From positions 1 to 9,223 of the forward strand of contig DCGB01000038.1 of assembly GCA_002314515.1 (NCBI GenBank): a DNA stretch of 9,223 nucleotides. The letters run 5' to 3'. Positions 1-6,298 of this stretch are shown here, one piece after another; position 1 is the first letter of the stretch; each line of letters opens with the position of its first letter. Both the position numbers and the translations under genes were made by a program. The notes beneath the pieces were generated by a model. That model had not been told where the DNA came from, ran no database searches, and worked only from the letters and a program-made list of their open reading frames with translations. Source of the DNA: Solobacterium sp. UBA1789. Lineage in GTDB: Bacteria; Bacillota_I; Bacilli_A; Erysipelotrichales; Erysipelotrichaceae.

Positions 1-49
<49 letters not shown>

Positions 50-70
50 ATAATCATCTAGCGCTTATTT

Positions 71-100
71 ATAATACTAAATAATTGATAGGATTGTCAA
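71..100 (-). promoter_or_regulatory. Sigma-A promoter of the tRNA-Ile gene
   Basis: On the minus strand there is a perfect -35 TTGACA (100-95), an 18-base spacer and a -10 TATTAT (76-71, five of six consensus bases). Transcription should start near 64, about 15 bases before the mature tRNA 5' end. The GCGC just after the -10 (64-61) resembles the GC-rich discriminator of stringently controlled stable-RNA promoters; that regulatory reading is inference. Confidence 0.8.
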
Positions 101-130
101 TAAAAAAAGGTTGAATTTGTTCAACCTTTT
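101..130 (-). terminator. Intrinsic terminator of the amidohydrolase-gnd operon
   Basis: On the minus strand, AAAAGGTTGAA pairs with TTCAACCTTTT (11 bp, positions 130-120 with 115-105) around a four-base loop and continues into a T-rich run. It begins directly after the gnd stop codon (132-134) and ends just before the tRNA-Ile promoter, separating the two transcription units. Confidence 0.9.
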
Positions 131-131
131 A

Positions 132-1544
132 TTAATATTCAATTTCTTCCCATTTTGTGTGGAAAGAACCTTTTTCATCCAGACGTTCATATGTGTGAGC
201 ACCAAAGAAATCTCTTTGTGCCTGAAGCAGGTTTGCCGGCAAACGTGGCGAACGATAACCATCATAATATTCCAAGGCACTTGATAGACATGGTACATAG
301 ACGCCGTTTCCAATGGCGGCAATTGTTACCTGTCTAAGGGCAGCAATATTTTCTTTTAAGATGGCTGAGAAATGTTTTGTCATAATCAGATTATCAACAA
401 TATCTTCTTCGTCATAGGCTTTCTTAATGTCTTGTAAGAAGGCAGCTCTGATGATGCAGCCATTGCGCCAGATCATGGCAATTTCACCATAATTAAGATC
501 CCAATTGTAACTGTCTGATGCTTCTTTTAAGAGGGCAAAGCCTTGAGCGTAGGAGATTATTTTTGCACAATAGACGGCATTTTCCAGAGCTTTTAATAAG
601 CTGTCCTTATCAACATGCATAATTACTTCTTCATCATAGAGAGCTGCTGCTTTTAGACGTTTATCTTTTATTGCTGATAGACAGCGGGCAAAGACACTTT
701 CGGCAATAGTTGGAATGCCAACACCAAGGTCAAGTCCTTCCATTGATGTCCATTTTCCTGTACCTTTTTGACCAGCTTTATCTAAAATGACTTCAACAAG
801 GTATTTGTTTGTTTTTTCATCTTTGACTGTGAGGATTTTTGAGGTGATATCAATGAGATAGGATGATAATTTACCTTTGTTCCACTTATCAAAGACTTTC
901 TGAATTTCATCGATTGGCATCTTAAGGACTCTTGACATAATATCATAGGCTTCACAGATGATTTGAATATCACCATATTCAATACCATTGTGGACCATTT
1001 TGACATAATGACCAGATCCGGAATCGCCAATATAAGTACAGCAGGCTGCTCCATCTTCAGCTTTGGCAGAAATGGCATTAAGAATTGGCTTTAAGTGTTC
1101 GTAAGCTTCCTTATCACCAGATGGCATGATACTAGGGCCATAGAGAGCACCCATTTCACCACCAGAAACGCCAGCACCAAAGAAACAGATTCCATCTTTT
1201 TTGCATTCTTCTACTCTTCTGATGGTATCTTTGTAATAACTGTTGCCACAATCTACTAAAATATCTTTTTCATCCAAATAGGGTTTAAACTGCTCAATAA
1301 CAGCATCAACAGCCTTACCTGCCTGAACCATTATAAGTATCATTCTTGGCTTTTTTAGAGAATCAACAAATTCTTTGATATCCTCATAACAGGAAATTGG
1401 CAAATCTTTTACTCTATTATCTTTAAACTCTTTAACGACATCTTTACTACGGTTGCAAACGGCAATCTTATATCCTTTGGAGGCAATGTTAAGGACCAAA
1501 GACTGGCCCATAACACCTAAACCATATAATCCGATACTATTCAT
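132..1544 (-). CDS. gnd: 6-phosphogluconate dehydrogenase (decarboxylating)
   Basis: This cytosolic enzyme of the oxidative pentose phosphate pathway converts 6-phosphogluconate and NADP+ to ribulose 5-phosphate, CO2 and NADPH. The 470 residues match the usual length. The N-terminal Rossmann fold shows GLYGLGVMGQSL (5-16) and NRS (31-33), whose Arg typically contacts the NADP 2'-phosphate. Substrate and catalytic motifs are intact: GVSGGEMGALYGPSIMPSGD (125-144) and VKMVHNGIEYGD (181-192), with Lys182, Asn186 and Glu189 matching the family catalytic Lys/Asn/Glu. Also present are DKAGQKGTGKWT (255-266), Arg287, and a C-terminal tail with Arg444 and FGAHTYER (His450). The ATG at 1544 overlaps the stop codon of the upstream amidohydrolase as ATGA (1541-1544), with only a weak SD, so translation is probably coupled. 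It is the last gene of its operon. No zwf or pgl is in the window. Confidence 0.97.
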   Translation of the reverse strand: MNSIGLYGLGVMGQSLVLNIASKGYKIAVCNRSKDVVKEFKDNRVKDLPISCYEDIKEFVDSLKKPRMILIMVQAGKAVDAVIEQFKPYLDEKDILVDCGNSYYKDTIRRVEECKKDGICFFGAGVSGGEMGALYGPSIMPSGDKEAYEHLKPILNAISAKAEDGAACCTYIGDSGSGHYVKMVHNGIEYGDIQIICEAYDIMSRVLKMPIDEIQKVFDKWNKGKLSSYLIDITSKILTVKDEKTNKYLVEVILDKAGQKGTGKWTSMEGLDLGVGIPTIAESVFARCLSAIKDKRLKAAALYDEEVIMHVDKDSLLKALENAVYCAKIISYAQGFALLKEASDSYNWDLNYGEIAMIWRNGCIIRAAFLQDIKKAYDEEDIVDNLIMTKHFSAILKENIAALRQVTIAAIGNGVYVPCLSSALEYYDGYRSPRLPANLLQAQRDFFGAHTYERLDEKGSFHTKWEEIEY

Positions 1545-2734
1545 TCTTCTGACTTCATTCTTTCTTTTAATTCAGCTTTGGCAGCTTCGATGATTTCTGG
1601 ATGAAGAATATATTCCATACAACTGCGGCCCATAGCCTTAGAAGATACTTCCAGATTATGTTTGGCAGCTGGTGAATTAGACAATTCTCTGAATTTATCA
1701 GAATGACCAGAAATTTTATAGTCAGGGAATAGAGTAGCAAATGGTTGGCATGATGGAATAACACGGGAAACATTACCCAGGTCTTCTCCACCATAGTCAA
1801 TTGGCATACCATCCATTAATGGTTCATTGAGATCTTCAAATTCTTTACGGCAGACATCGGATAAGACCTTATTAGAAATTCTTCCCTGATAACCTTCTTT
1901 AACACTGATTTCGCATCTGCAGCCCATAGCCTTAGCACAACCTTCAGCACATTCTTTGAACATTTCAATCATTCTGTTGTTTTCTTTAACTGAGAAACAA
2001 CGGGCATTTGTTAAAACTCTTACATGTTCAGCAATAATACCAGTACCAATTTCATCCTGTTTGATTACTGAATTGGTTCGCCAGTCATATTTGAAATGCT
2101 GACGCCAGAAGTTGATGGCAACATCAAATAATTCAGCTGCATGAAGGGCATTGATACCCTGGTCTGGATGCGAACCGGCATGTGCAGGTTTACCATAAAA
2201 ATCAATAGTAATCTGGGAACTGGTCAGACAATCACCAGACAATCTTGTTGGCTCTGTTGTTGGATGCTGAGTAATGACAGCATCAACACCCTCGAAACAG
2301 CCATTTTTCAACATGACGATCTTTCCGCCACCACCTTCTTCAGCAGGTGTACCCATAACCAGTACTGTTCCCTCATGTTTTGTATCTTCCAGGAACTTCT
2401 TGGTAATAACACCAGCACCTAAGGCTGATGTAGCAATGATATTGTGACCACAGGCATGACCTAAGCCTGGTAGAGCATCATATTCACTTAATATGGCAAC
2501 TACTGGCTTACCACTACCATATTTGGCAACAAAGGCTGTATCTAATCCACCAGACTTTTCTTCAACTTCAAAACCCTCTTTTTTGAGATAGTCGACCTGA
2601 AGTTTGCAGGCATGATATTCTTCAAATCCTAATTCCGGATGGCAGTGAATATCCTGGGCCATTTCCCATAGTTCTTCCAGTTTGTTTTCATCAAAAAATT
2701 TGTCACATTCCTTTTTGTATAATTGAATATCCAT
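1541..2734 (-). CDS. M20-family metal-dependent amidohydrolase, copy B
   Basis: 397 residues, probably a cytosolic di-metal hydrolase of the M20D / AbgB / PM20D2-like type, which cleave amide bonds in N-acyl amino acids, aminobenzoyl-glutamate or dipeptide-like compounds. The substrate here cannot be read from sequence. Core motifs are complete: HPELGFEE (32-39), SEYDALPGLGHACGHN (83-98; putative metal ligands Cys95 and His97), GTPAEEGGGGK (128-138; Glu132 probable general base, Glu133 ligand), TQHP (155-158; His157), and ISGHS (341-345; His344 as the last ligand). The lid domain has GKPAHAGSHPDQG (181-193) with the conserved His185. The usual later lid pattern (NVIP...R) is not recognisable. 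ATG at 2734 follows a strong AGGAAAGGA site. The gene lies 19 bp after copy A and overlaps gnd by 4 bp. It is about 77% identical to copy A by ungapped hand count. Confidence 0.9.
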   Translation of the reverse strand: MDIQLYKKECDKFFDENKLEELWEMAQDIHCHPELGFEEYHACKLQVDYLKKEGFEVEEKSGGLDTAFVAKYGSGKPVVAILSEYDALPGLGHACGHNIIATSALGAGVITKKFLEDTKHEGTVLVMGTPAEEGGGGKIVMLKNGCFEGVDAVITQHPTTEPTRLSGDCLTSSQITIDFYGKPAHAGSHPDQGINALHAAELFDVAINFWRQHFKYDWRTNSVIKQDEIGTGIIAEHVRVLTNARCFSVKENNRMIEMFKECAEGCAKAMGCRCEISVKEGYQGRISNKVLSDVCRKEFEDLNEPLMDGMPIDYGGEDLGNVSRVIPSCQPFATLFPDYKISGHSDKFRELSNSPAAKHNLEVSSKAMGRSCMEYILHPEIIEAAKAELKERMKSEE

Positions 2735-2753
2735 ATTATTTCCTTTCCTGATA

Positions 2754-3947
2754 TTACTTTTCTTTTTCTAATCTGGCAGCTAATTCAGCTTTGGCAGCTT
2801 CAATGATTTCCGGATGCAGGAAATACTCCATACAACTACGTCCCATAGCTTTAGAAGAAACTTCTAAATTATGAAGGGCCGCTGGCGAATTAGATAACTC
2901 ACGGAACTTAGCCGAATGTCCGGATATCTTATAATCCGGGAAGAGAGTGGCAAAACACTGGCAGGCCGGAATAACCCGTGATACATTTCCAAGGTCTTCT
3001 CCACCAAAGTCAACTGGCATACCATCCATTAATGGTTCATTGAGGTCTTCAAATTCCTTACGGCAGACATCAGATAAGACCTTGTTGGATATTCTACCCT
3101 GATAGCCTTCGGTTGTTTTAATCGTATAGGTACAGCCCATACCTTTGGCAGCACTTTCAGCGCAGTCATTAATCATTTTAATTAAGAATCTAAGGTCTTT
3201 ATTGGAGAAGCAGGCAACATTGGCTCTAACTTCAACATGTTCAGCAATGGTTGCAATGGTAATGTCATCCTGTTTGATATAAGTATTGGTTCGCCAGTCT
3301 GCTTTGAAATGCTGACGCCAGAAATTGACCATCATATCAAAGATTTCAGCCGCATGGAGGGCACTGATACCCTGGTCAGGATGTGATCCAGCTTGGGCAG
3401 GCTTGCCATAGAAATGAATAATCATCGAAGCTGAACCAAGACAATCACCCGAAAGCCTTGTTGGCTCGGTAGTAGGATGCTGTGTAATGATGGCATCAAT
3501 ACCTTCAAAACAGCCATTATTTAACATTTTGATCTTACCACCACCGCTTTCTTCAGCTGGTGTTCCGGCAACAATAAGTGTTCCTTCGTGCTTTGTATCG
3601 TCTAGGAATTTCTTGGCAATCATACCAGCACCTAAGGCTGATGTGGAAATGATATTATGACCACAGGCATGACCTAAATTGGGCAGGGCATCATATTCAG
3701 AGAATATTGCAACAACAGGTTTGCCACTTCCATATCTGGCCATAAAAGCCGTATCTAGGCCACCGGCTTTTTCTTCAACCTCAAATCCGGCTTTCTTAAG
3801 ATAATCCACCTGTAATTTACAGGCATGATATTCTTCATAAGCTACTTCAGGATGTTCGAAGATATCCTGAGCCATGGTCCATAACTCATCTTTACAACAT
3901 TCGTCGAAATATTTATCACAGTCTTTTTTAAACGCTTGGATTTCCAT
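2754..3947 (-). CDS. M20-family metal-dependent amidohydrolase, copy A (lid His replaced by Gln)
   Basis: First gene of the amidohydrolase-gnd operon and a same-length paralogue (397 residues) of the next gene. The metal-site motifs are retained: HPEVAYEE (32-39), SEYDALPNLGHACGHN (83-98; Cys95, His97), GTPAEESGGGK (128-138; Glu132/Glu133), TQHP (His157) and ISGHS (His344). The lid motif reads GKPAQAGSHPDQG (181-193), so Gln185 replaces the His that the family normally carries. In M20 enzymes that His, donated by the lid, helps bind substrate or polarise the scissile carbonyl, so altered specificity or reduced activity is plausible (inference). ATG at 3947 is preceded by a strong AAAGGTGG site (3954-3961). 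The substrate is unknown. The frame is full length and close in sequence to copy B, which argues against a decayed gene. Confidence 0.9.
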   Translation of the reverse strand: MEIQAFKKDCDKYFDECCKDELWTMAQDIFEHPEVAYEEYHACKLQVDYLKKAGFEVEEKAGGLDTAFMARYGSGKPVVAIFSEYDALPNLGHACGHNIISTSALGAGMIAKKFLDDTKHEGTLIVAGTPAEESGGGKIKMLNNGCFEGIDAIITQHPTTEPTRLSGDCLGSASMIIHFYGKPAQAGSHPDQGISALHAAEIFDMMVNFWRQHFKADWRTNTYIKQDDITIATIAEHVEVRANVACFSNKDLRFLIKMINDCAESAAKGMGCTYTIKTTEGYQGRISNKVLSDVCRKEFEDLNEPLMDGMPVDFGGEDLGNVSRVIPACQCFATLFPDYKISGHSAKFRELSNSPAALHNLEVSSKAMGRSCMEYFLHPEIIEAAKAELAARLEKEK

Positions 3948-3966
3948 ATTTAACCACCTTTCAATT

Positions 3967-3986
3967 ATTATTTTAGCGGAAATAAT
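3967..3986. repeat. Inverted repeat in the divergent promoter region
   Basis: ATTATTT (3967-3973) and AAATAAT (3980-3986) are perfect inverted arms around six bases (TAGCGG). It covers the minus-strand -10 and most of the plus-strand spacer, so a bound protein could affect both promoters. AT-rich inverted arms of seven bases can arise by chance, so an operator role is only a suggestion. Confidence 0.4.
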
Positions 3987-3998
3987 CTATAATATTAA
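3970..3998 (-). promoter_or_regulatory. Probable promoter of the amidohydrolase-gnd operon
   Basis: On the minus strand, TTAATA (3998-3993, four of six) and TAAAAT (3975-3970, five of six) are separated by 17 bases. Transcription would start near 3963, giving a leader of about 16 bases that includes the Shine-Dalgarno site at 3954-3961. The element overlaps the divergent -10 of the plus-strand membrane-protein gene. Confidence 0.5.
3988..3993 (+). promoter_or_regulatory. -10 element for the DUF308 membrane-protein gene
   Basis: A perfect TATAAT without a convincing -35 (TTATTA at 3965-3970, three of six, 17-base spacer). The predicted start is near 4000, immediately before the GAGGG ribosome binding site (4001-4005) and 13 bases before the ATG at 4013, so the leader would be very short. 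Confidence 0.55.
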
Positions 3999-4012
3999 CA
4001 GAGGGTTCATAA

Positions 4013-4693
4013 ATGAAAAAAATAAAGTGGAATTCTATCGTTATTTCCCTGGTTTATATCGCATTAGGAACATTATTGGTTCTCAAACCGGAAATTGATA
4101 CAAATATTATTTGTATCTTACTGGCTGGTGCCACAATCCTAATGGGCCTTGTCAGTATTCTTCGTTATTTTACTTATGATATTGAAGACCGTTTTTTGCG
4201 AAATGATTTTGTTACCGGCTTATTGATTATTGTGGCAGGTATTATTGTTTTCCTATATAAGGATGAGGTCATTAATTTATTGAACGTTGCCTTAGGTGCC
4301 ATGATTTTAATCAGTGGATTTGAAAAACTCCAGGATTGTCTGGACATTGTTTCCCTTGGCTATGGTAGCCCCTTATTATATGTCGTACTGGTACTTGTTA
4401 ATATTGGTATGGGTGTTATGACAATTCTTGATATCATCAAAGAACAGGAAATCCTTTTTGTCTTTGTAGGTGTTTCTTTGATTTATAGTGGTTTAACTGA
4501 CCTGTTATCAAGTATTTATCTTTCTGTTCGTCGTCGCTCTTACAGTAGACGTAAATTAAAAGAAGAAGAGGAAGAATTACAAAGTCAGCAACCTATTAAT
4601 ACATATGAAATGCCAAAAGAAGAAAATATCGTTTCTGCTCCCGTAGTTGATAATACTGTAGTTGAAGAAGAACAGAATAATATTCAATCCTGA
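4013..4693 (+). CDS. DUF308 / HdeD-like six-span membrane protein
   Basis: 226 residues with six predicted hydrophobic segments, roughly 8-25, 31-50, 65-82, 87-105, 119-140 and 146-168, in the paired-helix pattern of DUF308 (HdeD-like) proteins of the cytoplasmic membrane. Charged RYFTYDIEDRFLRND (51-65) and a GFEKLQD loop (102-108) separate the helices. After the last helix comes a basic RRRSYSRR stretch (173-180), then an acidic, Gln/Asn/Val-rich tail to the end, probably cytosolic by the positive-inside rule and likely disordered. No enzymatic motif is visible and the function is unknown. HdeD is linked to acid stress in E. coli, but that role should not be transferred here. ATG at 4013 has GAGGG at 4001-4005. 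The 3' end overlaps convergent queH by 10 bp. Confidence 0.75.
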   Translation: MKKIKWNSIVISLVYIALGTLLVLKPEIDTNIICILLAGATILMGLVSILRYFTYDIEDRFLRNDFVTGLLIIVAGIIVFLYKDEVINLLNVALGAMILISGFEKLQDCLDIVSLGYGSPLLYVVLVLVNIGMGVMTILDIIKEQEILFVFVGVSLIYSGLTDLLSSIYLSVRRRSYSRRKLKEEEEELQSQQPINTYEMPKEENIVSAPVVDNTVVEEEQNNIQS

Positions 4694-5280
4694 TTATTCA
4701 AAGAAAACTGACAGCCACAGTAGTTCTGGTGGTAGAGATTAAGTTCCTTATTCATTTTCTCATTTAAGGTGATGCCATCACCTTTTTTTAAATCGGTAAC
4801 AAGGTATTTTATCTGATACTTATCCTGAAGTCTTAAGCCAATTTCATTGATAGCCTTAGCGTTTTTGCGATTGGAAATGGACATGATAGAAGCACAATAA
4901 TCATAATTATTCTTTGATGCATATTGAAAACAGGCTTCCAGTCTTTTTTCATAGCACAAAAAACAGCGCCTGCCACCTTCTTTTTCATTGGCATATTCTT
5001 TTAAATCATTTATATGTTTTTCATAATCATAAGCAGGAATAATGAGCTTAATATCCGGATCATTTAGAATATCCAGATATTCAATAAGTGTATTCAGTCG
5101 CTTGCGATATTCAGCATATGGATAAATATTGGAATTGGCATAGAAAATACTGATATCAAAATATCTGCGAAGGTAGACCAAAGGATAAACACTGCAGACA
5201 CCACAGCAGACATGGAGCAGCAGCTTTTTTCTTTCATTTAGCTCACTTAACTGTTTTAGCTGTTTCTGATAATCATTCAT
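4684..5280 (-). CDS. queH: Epoxyqueuosine reductase QueH
   Basis: Catalyses the last step of queuosine synthesis, reducing epoxyqueuosine in tRNA to queuosine. It replaces the cobalamin-dependent QueG without homology to it. The protein has 198 residues from the chosen start. Family cysteines are all present: HVCCGVCS (23-30; Cys25, Cys26, Cys29), RRCFLCYEKRLEACF (104-118; Cys106, Cys109) and YCGCQFS (187-193; Cys188, Cys190), which supply the iron-sulfur and iron sites. The SNIYPYAEYRKR stretch (50-61) matches the family NPNIxPxxEYxxR motif, with Ser for the first Pro region. I chose the ATG at 5280, which overlaps the queA stop as ATGAATGA; a TTG at 5304 would give eight extra residues inside queA. 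No good SD is visible, so translation is probably coupled to queA. Codons for KKGDGITL (165-172) also form the opposite-strand terminator. Confidence 0.93.
   Translation of the reverse strand: MNDYQKQLKQLSELNERKKLLLHVCCGVCSVYPLVYLRRYFDISIFYANSNIYPYAEYRKRLNTLIEYLDILNDPDIKLIIPAYDYEKHINDLKEYANEKEGGRRCFLCYEKRLEACFQYASKNNYDYCASIMSISNRKNAKAINEIGLRLQDKYQIKYLVTDLKKGDGITLNEKMNKELNLYHQNYCGCQFSLNNQD
4766..4789 (+). terminator. Probable intrinsic terminator of the DUF308 gene, inside queH coding sequence
   Basis: AAGGTGA (4766-4772) and TCACCTT (4778-4784) form a 7 bp stem around TGCCA. The T run spans 4783-4789, so its first two bases are in the stem and five follow it. It lies about 70 bases past the DUF308 stop codon, on the strand opposite queH. 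On the queH strand the hairpin has A residues before it and no T run after it, so it should act only on plus-strand transcription. Confidence 0.65.
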
Positions 5281-6298
5281 TGTCAATAAACATACTATCG
5301 CCAAAGGAGAAGAAACGATATTTTTCTTTTACTGCTTCTTTGTAGGCATCAAGTATCATTTCTCTGGAACAGAGGGCTGATATCATCATAATCAAAGTTG
5401 ATTTTGGTAAATGGAAATTGGTTATCTGACAATCAATGCCCTTAAATGTATATGGGGGATAAATAAATATCGAAGTATCACCCTGACAGGCTGTATAGTC
5501 ACCATATTTCTGCATGATAGTTTCAATTGTTCGTGTTGAAGTTGTTCCAACAGAAATAATTCTTCGACCTTCTTCACGGGCTTTTTTGAGAGCCTGTGCT
5601 GTTTCAGATGACATTGAATAATATTCTGAGTGCATCTTATGATCTTCAATATTGTCTTCTTTGACCGGCTTAAAAGTTCCCAGCCCTACATGCAGGGTTA
5701 CATAACGGATTTCAATACCCTTGGCCAGTAATTTCTGATCAAGTTCAGGAGTAAAATGTAAACCAGCTGTTGGACAGGCAGCCGAACCATTGATCTGGGC
5801 ATAGACATTGTTATAACGGGAATTATCCTTAAGTTTTTCATGAATATAAGGTGGTGTTGGCATTTGACCGATTTTTTCCAGTATTTCCAGAAAAATGCCT
5901 TCATAGTGCATTTCAATCAGACGAATGCCATCATCTTTTCTTTCGACACAGGTGCCACTAAGTTCATCAGAAAAATAAATCTCCGTACCTTTTTTTATAG
6001 CCTTGGCATTGCCGCAGAGACATTCACAGATGTGGTCATTAATATTGAGAATAAGAATTTCAACTTTAGCACCCGTTGGCATTTTTGTACCAAACAGACG
6101 AGCCGGAATTACCCGGGAATTATTGCGAACCAAAACATCACCAGGATGCAAATAGTCGATGATGTCATAAAAGTGTTTATGTTCAATTAAACCGGTATTC
6201 TTATGTAATACCAGCAGGCGAGAATTATCTCTTTTATCAGTCGGATGTTGGGCTATTAAGTCTTCCGGCAGTTCGAAATCAAAATCTTCGAGTTTCAT
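5273..6298 (-). CDS. queA: S-adenosylmethionine:tRNA ribosyltransferase-isomerase
   Basis: Transfers and isomerises the ribosyl group of SAM onto preQ1 at tRNA position 34, giving epoxyqueuosine-tRNA. It is cytosolic and acts between Tgt and QueH. The 341 residues match the usual length. Signature segments are present in order: FELPEDLIAQHP (8-19), RDNSRLLVL (23-31), NNSRVIPARLFGTK (59-72), GQMPTPPYI (144-152), GSAACPTAGLHFT (171-183), HVGLGTFKPV (203-212), HKMHSEYY (220-227), VGTTSTRTIE (250-259), ITNFHLPKSTLIMM (292-305) and the C-terminal YRFFSFGDSMFI (327-338). Small departures are GSAACP where GSVAAP is common and YPPY (280-283) where YPGY is common. The ATG at 6298 directly abuts the tgt TAA (TAAATG), with AAAGAGG about seven bases upstream as the SD. 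The 3' end overlaps queH by 8 bp. Confidence 0.97.
   Translation of the reverse strand: MKLEDFDFELPEDLIAQHPTDKRDNSRLLVLHKNTGLIEHKHFYDIIDYLHPGDVLVRNNSRVIPARLFGTKMPTGAKVEILILNINDHICECLCGNAKAIKKGTEIYFSDELSGTCVERKDDGIRLIEMHYEGIFLEILEKIGQMPTPPYIHEKLKDNSRYNNVYAQINGSAACPTAGLHFTPELDQKLLAKGIEIRYVTLHVGLGTFKPVKEDNIEDHKMHSEYYSMSSETAQALKKAREEGRRIISVGTTSTRTIETIMQKYGDYTACQGDTSIFIYPPYTFKGIDCQITNFHLPKSTLIMMISALCSREMILDAYKEAVKEKYRFFSFGDSMFIDNE

Larger units (their letters stand above)
1541..3947 (-). repeat. Tandem gene duplication of the M20 amidohydrolase
   Basis: Two 397-codon genes in the same orientation align without gaps over their whole length. By hand count they share about 307 of 397 residues. Divergence is uneven: about 79% identical over residues 1-220, about 48% over 221-280 (lid region) and about 89% over 281-397, where 281-310 is identical. 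This shows a tandem duplication with either selection on the lid or gene conversion at the 3' end. Confidence 0.9.

Noticed and set aside
2141..2422. An open plus-strand frame opposite an amidohydrolase gene.
   Set aside because: The minus-strand protein has all its family motifs across this stretch, and the plus-strand translation has no recognisable motif or ribosome binding site.
1541..3947. The amidohydrolase duplication as part of a mobile element or composite transposon.
   Set aside because: No transposase, terminal inverted repeats or target duplications flank it, and the two copies are same-strand with a 19 bp gap, which fits simple tandem duplication.
2754..3947. Copy A as a pseudogene because of its Gln185.
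   Set aside because: The frame is full length, all metal-site residues are kept, it has the stronger position and SD in the operon, and its sequence stays close to copy B.
4560..4690. A minus-strand terminator for the tgt-queA-queH operon just past queH.
   Set aside because: I found no stem followed by a T run on the minus strand here, so the 3' end of this operon is undetermined.
5281..5304. A longer queH reading frame starting at TTG 5304.
   Set aside because: It adds eight residues wholly inside queA, starts with a rare codon and has no SD. The ATG at 5280 overlaps the queA stop in the usual coupled arrangement and leaves the conserved HVCCGVC at a normal distance.
5840..6190. An open plus-strand frame of about 116 codons opposite queA.
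   Set aside because: It lies wholly within conserved queA sequence and looks like a by-product of queA codon use; no SD or promoter was found.
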